A stretch of 64,000 nt of DNA from Talinum fruticosum (Eukaryota; Streptophyta; Magnoliopsida; Caryophyllales; Talinaceae): contig JAITYX010000034.1 in the NCBI GenBank assembly GCA_021018815.1, positions 806,001-870,000 of the forward strand. The letters are read 5' to 3'. Every line of letters begins with the position of its first letter. The stretch's first letter is position 1. Shown here piece by piece: positions 57,991 through 64,000 of the stretch. The notes beneath the pieces were generated by a model. That model worked only from the letters and a program-made list of their open reading frames with translations. It was not told the DNA's origin and searched no databases. The translations under genes and the position numbers were made by a program.

Positions 57991-59330
57991 TCTAGCGCTT
58001 ATGCCTCTTCTTCCAAAAAGTTGGTGTTCCTTCATATGGTCCTAAGCATTATCCTTTGAGCTACAGAATAGGGAAGTCTAATACCATTGGGTATCGTCGA
58101 AATCCAATTTCGAAAAATTTAAAACACCTCAGCAAGGAGTCCTACACATCTTCCTCCCACTCGTACCTTGCTCAACACCTTGATCTACACCAATATGACC
58201 TACCATGGTGCATACAACACCGGTTCAAGTATATTTTCCATTGTAGGACAAGTACCTAAAAATAATTCCCCTCCAATGGCCTAAACACCAAAACAACCTC
58301 CTATCATCACCTTGATTAATGAATCCTCAACCATGCTAGAAACCCTAATTAAGGCTCGGGATAAGAAAATAGAATATATATCGGACATTCTTTATGCCAT
58401 CCTAAACACTCTCGAGGATAATAAGAACGATTGTGAAGGAGAAGAAGAAGTAGGAGGAGTCATCTATGTTCGAAAGTCATCTATGTTCGACCACTTAATC
58501 CATCTCCTCAAGGCGAGTCCTGAACAAAAGCCTACGTTTGATCCATGCATAGATGAGATAGAAAAAATTCTAAGGGAGTCATCTATGTTCGAAAGTCATT
58601 ACTTTGATCATAAGGGATTCACTTCAATCCCCAAAAGGAAGTTACCCCTCGGTTCACCATGCCACACATCAAGTTTCGAGGTTCTTAGAATCCCTATCAC
58701 CATGTTCGCAACTTCTTAGGAGTAATGACTCGAAAAACATCCTAGAAAACACTTACCACATCATCTTCCCATGGACGTTCGATAGTGATGTTATGAAGTG
58801 GTATAATGCAGTTGACCCACACAAGGTTACTAATTGGAATGATCTCGTGTGAGGAGTTCCTACTCCAATACTCCTATAACACTAGTCTACCTATCACACT
58901 TCGAGACTAGAGTTATCAAGCAAGGTGATAAAGAAAGCTTCACGGACTTTCTCGACGAGATGGAGGGCAAAGCTGCCCACATGGTAGACCGATTTTCCGA
59001 GAAGGATCAAGTACGAATCATTATGAAGAAAGTTCAGCCTCGCCTATAATTAGTACCTCAAATTCCTACCGTTTATGAGTTTTTCAGCTCTTAGAGATGC
59101 TGGCATGCTGATAGAAGAAGAGTTGTCAACCACGACCACAAAAGTCATGACAGGATATAGAGGTAACTATGAGTTTAAGGACAAGAAAACCTCTAATCAA
59201 GGCAATATCAACAGGGTGCGGATGTCAATGCCCCGATCGGATATAATGACTACACTCCAATTGATACTATATATGCTCAAGCCCTCGACCGCCTGTTGTC
59301 TAAAGGGAAGATCAAATTGCCACCTATACG
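57991..59330 (+). pseudogene. gag: Ogre gag, plus-strand copy 2, N-terminal and core
   Basis: Very similar to 44541-45810. 58312-58719 carries ETLIKARDKKIEYISDILYA. A duplicated catctatgttcgaaag segment (58460 and 58580) is absent from copy 1. The core blocks (ENTYHIIFPWTFD, WYNAVDPHKVTNWNDL, KESFTDFL) are spread over three frames. It ends GKIKLPPI-like before the copia solo LTR at 59331. Confidence 0.83.
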
Positions 59331-60730
59331 TAAAGGTTTGCTCTTGGAGAGACTAAAACACCCTAGAGGGGGTGAATAAGGTGATGAAAGATTTGTGATA
59401 AAAATCAAACTCTCTTTGCACAAAACTGAGCGAAGCAAATTCCGAGCCTAGATTGGACATAGCAAGGTTGAGAAACGAAATACGTGGAAACCCACCTGGG
59501 CCAGTAAAACCACGGACCGTGCCAATCTAAGCACCAAGTCAAATCCACTAATTGAATTCTCAATTACAAAGGACTTACTCAAACTATAATTGCTCCCTAG
59601 ACAATTCCTTTACAAAGTTTTTTAGACTAAGAAGTTCCCTTATCCGATCTAGTACTTTCTAACCGAGTTAACCCTTACAATCGGGGACAACTAAGCTGAG
59701 TTAACCCTTACAGCCTAGTCAAGGGACTTATAAAGAAAGTATGAAAAGAATGTAAGTGATTACAAGACTTTCTTTACAACTCAGGGAGTAAGAATTCTAG
59801 ATTTGGAGTTGTAAGTAGAAGATTAAGTGAGTAAGAATGCCCTAAGTGTTGAATATGTTCAGCAGTAATCTTCTAGTTTTGCAAAGTGGCTTTTATTTAT
59901 AAACATCAAAGCAAAATAACCGTTGAGACTGGTTCTGGATTTGTGATCTTCACTAACCGCCGTAACGGCTATTTTGAGTCACTCGAAGAGACTTGTTTGG
60001 ATGTGAACGTTGTGCAACAGCTCTTGGCTCCAAAGATGGTCCAATCATCCGGTGGGGATTCAAAACCGAGGTGGAAACAACCGTTAGACCCGGAGTTTGA
60101 GTTTTTGAGTTTTGGAAACAAACAACCGTGACACGGTGTCCGAGCCATGTCCGAAGTACCTATTTTTGGTGTGCCGGTGTTTAATCGCTCGAAAGGATTG
60201 CTTTTGTATTTCAAAAATAGATTAGGCTTATATTAACAACCTACAAAAACAAATAACTTTGGTACTCAAAGTATAAAAATGCTTTGGTGTGAGATTAGGC
60301 ACATATATTAATTAAATCGGACTAATTAAGTGATTAAATATCTTTGGCCTAAAAGAGTTGAATTTTCTAAGTCTAGTATTCATTAGGTTCGGATTCCATC
60401 TTAAGTCAATCCATAAATGATCAAGTTAGAGAATGTAGAATATCAAGATATATAAACTTGATCTAAAAGATAAAGGATTAACGATGTAACTCATTTTAAC
60501 TTGAAGCAGGAAGTCGATGACGCTGTAATAAGTGTGATAGAGAAATTATTTGTTCATGCGATGGTTTTGAGTGATGTTTGAGTGGGTCGAAGCACAGATT
60601 AGAGATATGCAATGAAGTGCTTTCTCGGTGGGTCCGAATCGAATGAAAACTTAGATAAACACTTCTATAAAGCACATAATGACTTAGAATCAAAACCTAA
60701 GAGAGATAAAGAGTTATATCCGAGACTTCA
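59331..60730 (-). repeat. Copia solo LTR in Ogre gag, near-perfect target duplication
   Basis: 1400-bp LTR with the left end mutated (TAAAGG for TGAAGG). Flanks atacg (59326-59330) and ataag (60731-60735) match at four of five. Gag resumes directly after it. It occupies the same gag position as copia C in the other unit. Confidence 0.88.
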
Positions 60731-61212
60731 ATAAGAGCATAATCGTAAATCGCGAAACAGATCAAAAACCGGGACGCAGGAAAATTTTGTAAATACCATT
60801 GTGCACAAGGATATGACACAGAGCAAGTGTTGAACATTAAAGAACAAGTTGGAAAGCATGTTCAGCAACGGTCAACTCCCTCTCCCTAAGGCCGCCCAAA
60901 AGCCAAATAATAATAAGAATCCCTTCAGCGGTACCTCAACTATATTCTCTTTACCCATTCCAGGTTAGTGGGACCCAACTGTCTCCATTTAAGACATCAA
61001 TGCGTCCAAACCACTTGTTAGCTTTCCTCCCTTAGACCCGGAAGTCCATGGATTATGGGTAAGCAATAAAGAAGATGTATATGAAACCAAAGATGACAAT
61101 TTGGGGCACACCACCCTTAGAAGAAGAAGACTTTTGGGGAGAATCGAAGATCCCTAAGATTCCATTCCTTACTAGATCTAGGCGACATAATGCACCTGTG
61201 GGTCCACAACAG
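60731..61212 (+). pseudogene. gag: Ogre gag C-terminus (zinc-finger-like end)
   Basis: Continues gag after the solo LTR. FCKYHCAQGYDTEQV at 60785-60829 is the Ogre-type gag finger with the last Cys changed to Val. SNGQLPLPKAAQK follows (60862-60900), the same block as in the minus-strand copy at 33840-33880. Then a decayed segment ends at HNAPVGPQQV. The protease expected next is missing, and a different sequence begins at about 61212, so pol appears deleted. Confidence 0.78.
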
Positions 61213-61773
61213 GTTTAGAAGGCATGTTGTTTATCTTTGAAGTGAAAAACGAATTAAAGGCACCGAGGCAATTTCTTAGGAACTGTTTTTCTAAAGAAGT
61301 TACGAAAGAAGGTTTAGAAGCCATGATTTTCGGTAATCGGCTGAAAGCTTTTGTAGTAATGTCCATGTTCGGAGTCCTGCCATGCAATGCCACCGAGGTC
61401 CACGAGAACCATCAGCCACCCGCTTGGCTGGCGCCGGCCGGACCGGCCGATCCATTATTTTTTCCGGCCCGAGCAATCCTTAGGCCAATTTCAAATTTCT
61501 ACTACTAGCCAATTTCGGTCAGGCCGTATTATATTTTTGGATTGTGTACTTACTATTCATTGTTTTTTATTTTATTATTTTCTTTTAGGGTGGATTGGGG
61601 CTAGTGTAATTTTTATTGATTTGTAATTTTCCTCGGGATTTTTCTCGCATCATATTAATAAAAGAAAGCATTTTTAGAATTGAGTCTTTTGCATTCATCC
61701 CATTTGCATAGAGCCAAAATATTACAAAACATTAATCCTGAAACAAAAGCACCCTTCAAGGACAAGATCAATC
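61213..61773 (+). other. Ogre 3' internal segment
   Basis: Matches the reverse complement of 17099-17620: FLRNCFSKEVTKEG-type coding traces (61224-61400), a GC-rich gccggcc block at 61430-61460, then AT-rich non-coding DNA. The role of the coding trace is unknown. Confidence 0.55.
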
Positions 61774-64000
61774 TTAATCGTCGGAGGCATCATCGAAGAG
61801 GTAATTGTCAAAATTCTCCAAGATGGATGTGGAAAACGTCCATCCCCACCAGCTTGTGAAGAGCTAGCCCCGTGGTCCTAAGGAAATTGAGAAGCTGCAT
61901 GAGAAGGCCCGCTACAAGACATCCGGTGGAAATCAAACGGGTTACCGTGACGGTCAAGTGCTTGTAGAGACATGATGTCCGGACAATCCTCAAAAACTAG
62001 GCGCAGTGTGGATGTGCTAGGTCCCGCTTCGAAAGCACTACGATGGTGTGAACACTGTCTAGAGCATCGAGGAGTACCTGCTCTAGCTGTACCATCGGTT
62101 GGATTTGTTGGCTAGATAGGCGAGCTTCAGTCACCGAGCCACCAAGGAATCGTCCCGATGAAGAGGATCTAGACCAACGGCCCTACAAAAATAATGAAGC
62201 GATTAGCACATTTACTAAAAGCTAAGTATAGCTAGCACTTATACTAACTAAGACTCACCCGATATGTTTGGAAGTTCTTTCCGAGTAAATAAATCCTTGA
62301 CACCTCTAAGGGCATATTGAAACCTGATTGACCTAGTTTGAGATTACTCCCGATCATACTACAAAATTTATTATGTTAGTAAGACATTTTTAGCGAGCAA
62401 CTAAAAGTAAAAAGAGCATAAAACTCTTATCCTTGGCCAGTTTTTAGGGAGAGGGTGCCCCACACACTCCTCTTCGAGGATTTCTAGAATTCTCACATTA
62501 CATGGTGAAGTTAATTTCCTCACAAGAAATTCAACTATACAAAAGAGAAAGAGATGAAGGCTCACCAGTCGGATCACAATTTGCCCCAAATGACAAGCAT
62601 AGGATTAATGCATGTTTAAAAAATGGGTGTAAAGATACCCGATAGTGGCTTCGTCCTGCTCCCCTTGATTAAGGGAGAGAAAATAGAACATTGTTGATGG
62701 TGGATCATGGGGAATGAATGGAGGCCATGTGTTATAATGAATTTAAGGCATGACTCATTCGCCAAGATACTAATAATATCCAAAAGGTTCTTCAAATAAG
62801 ATCCTCCTCTCACTCGAATTCTCACGCCACACCTAAGCTTGGAGGGAGTTGAAGTTGGGCCCATGGATGAAAGTTGGCTTGCACACTTAAGACCCATAAG
62901 GAGACAGATAAAGAATAACACAAAAATGAGTAGGAAATGCCTAGCTTTTGGTCGGCGTTGGCCACCACTGTCGTGGGTCGGGCAGTAGATCGGGAAGTAA
63001 ACAAGAAAAATTTCTTGGTATATATTGACTCAAATTTAAAGCTTGAAAGGGACATATCGAAGCTACACAATTGAGGGCAGACCTCAAAAAGCCAAGGTCA
63101 TGAGCTTTGGATCGTTAAAGGTGGATTTTGGCCCATGATACCGAGGTCGAGAACGAAGGATGATTCCTTGAATCGGGCCAAAGGTGAGGAAAGTATTCAT
63201 ATAGCCATGGCTAGAATTTCACAAGACAAGTCATACTTTTACCCATGCAAGATAAAGTATTTGGGCAATAAAAAGAAGAAATGAAGCATACCTCAATGAT
63301 CTTCCACAAGCCACACGAACGGAGATAGTTCATTAAATCGCTCTCGGCTTTTCTAGGCCTCACACCGGAGCGTAACCCCTTTATGAGGCAAGTGTTAGCG
63401 GGTGCAGCACTGGTTAACGTCATTAACCCTGTCTAGGTCCGCTAGGTTCACCAAATAGTGAACATTCACCGTAGAAGCTTGGTTCGAGAAAATCGATTTG
63501 CTTAGCATGAAGGCGAGGCACGACTCGGACTTGTTGTTGTGGGTATGTTGAGCCCAAAATTCAACATTCTCAAAGGCCTCAAAAATGAAAGCATACTTAA
63601 AGAAATTTTCTCGAGGAAACCTACTAGCCACGGAACCAAAGAGGTGATGCAAATAGTCATGATTTTTGTACAACTTTTTGTCATAGACTAGAGGCTCCCT
63701 GGAGAAGCCAAAACCCGAGAGGACGGTAAAGTCAAAAGGCGTAATAGTCATCTCCTCAAAAGGAAGATGAAATGTGTTGGTAGTGTCCCAAAAGAGTTTA
63801 CTAATGGCCCGGATAGGGTCACGCTCTTTCTTTTTACATAAATGGTTTAAAGCAATGAAAAGGGAACCAAACCCGATGCTTGTTCATGATGTTCTCAAGA
63901 GGGTAGTTCTTTTCGATGAACGTCTCCATAAATTTTAGGATAGCCCCGCTACTCCGAATGGAACCCTTCTACATAATGAAAATCCAATAAGATTTAGTAA
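61774..64000 (-). pseudogene. Antisense Ogre ORF with plant mobile domain (aminotransferase-like)
   Basis: Minus-strand coding, antisense to the Ogre gag, running off the right edge. The best part is 63395-63751: MTITPFDFTVLSGFGFSREPLVYD, resembling the MTIT...LGL start of the plant mobile domain, then LHHLFGSVASRFPREN, FWAQHTHNNKSESCLAFMLS and VHYLVNLADLDRVNDVN. Further blocks lie at 63211-63423 and 62822-63070. The C-terminus (about 61774-61990) ends NFDNYLFDDASDD. Extra antisense ORFs are known in Tat-lineage elements. Frames change several times, and a start is not in the window. Function in the element is unknown. Confidence 0.65.

Larger units (their letters stand above)
44147..59330. 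repeat. Large tandem duplication (about 12.9-kb unit, second copy collapsed)
   Basis: Unit 1 runs 44147-57076 (Ogre leader, gag, copia C). Unit 2 starts at 57077 with the same leader sequence (gaggtggtacctcttccctc) joined to the middle of the copia 5' LTR, and continues through gag to 59330. There the copia is reduced to a solo LTR. The copia LTRs in both units belong to one subfamily (actaattgaat block) distinct from the other copies in the window. Confidence 0.7.

Noticed and set aside
1..64000. Search for tRNA, rRNA and intact host genes
   Set aside because: No convincing cloverleaf, rRNA segment or uninterrupted host coding region was recognised by eye. The tRNA-like pieces at 23012-23340 are too degenerate for tRNA genes.

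Overview
This window is a plant nuclear repeat region. It is a stack of nested retrotransposons and DNA transposons, and I see no intact host gene. The evidence for a plant is the element content: Ty1-copia elements of SIRE/Maximus (Sirevirus) type, Ty3-gypsy elements of Tat/Ogre and Athila type, a CACTA element with plant Ptta-type and DUF4216 coding remnants, a Mutator-like element, and an L1-type LINE. The density of insertions suggests a large genome or pericentromeric DNA. The species cannot be told from the sequence. Nearly every coding stretch has stops and frameshifts, so ORFs are annotated as pseudogenes.

Layout. 1-2942: 3' half of a plus-strand copia element (A), inserted in a CACTA element whose 3' half is 2943-8088. 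Inside the CACTA, 3772-5379 is a Mutator-like element with about 270-bp inverted repeats and a perfect 9-bp target duplication. It carries a captured fragment of a nuclear gene resembling GRXS16, the chloroplast monothiol glutaredoxin with an N-terminal GIY-YIG domain. The CACTA itself sits in an Ogre-type LTR. 8089-16884: an internally deleted Ogre element (LTR, leader, LTR) on the minus strand. One LTR holds a copia solo LTR (9934-11403) and the other an Athila solo LTR (13568-15920), each with a perfect 5-bp target duplication.

16885-38578: probably one minus-strand Ogre element. Its 3' internal part (16885-18429) carries the end of an antisense plant-mobile-domain ORF. An Athila element (18430-23728) is inserted in it, copia B (23729-30811) is inserted in the Athila, and RT, protease, gag, leader and 5' LTR follow at 30812-38578. 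A LINE fragment (38579-39146) separates it from a second, plus-strand Ogre that starts at 39147.

39147-64000: the plus-strand Ogre. Its 5' LTR is split by a 2850-bp solo LTR of a third gypsy type (39510-42359). Its gag is split by copia C (45811-57076), which itself holds a solo LTR. A tandem duplication of about 12.9 kb then repeats the leader and gag (57077-59330), with a solo LTR (59331-60730) at the homologous copia insertion site. After that come the gag C-terminus and an antisense plant-mobile-domain ORF that runs off the right edge.

Subtracting nested insertions gives Ogre LTR lengths of about 1988 (slightly truncated), 2260 (with a 311-bp internal duplication), 1959 and 1938 bp, which supports the boundaries used here. 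I found no undescribed enzymatic system. The strongest items for a second look are the GRXS16-capturing Pack-MULE, the antisense mobile-domain ORF, hairpins that stay paired in diverged Ogre LTR copies, and the 12.9-kb duplication.
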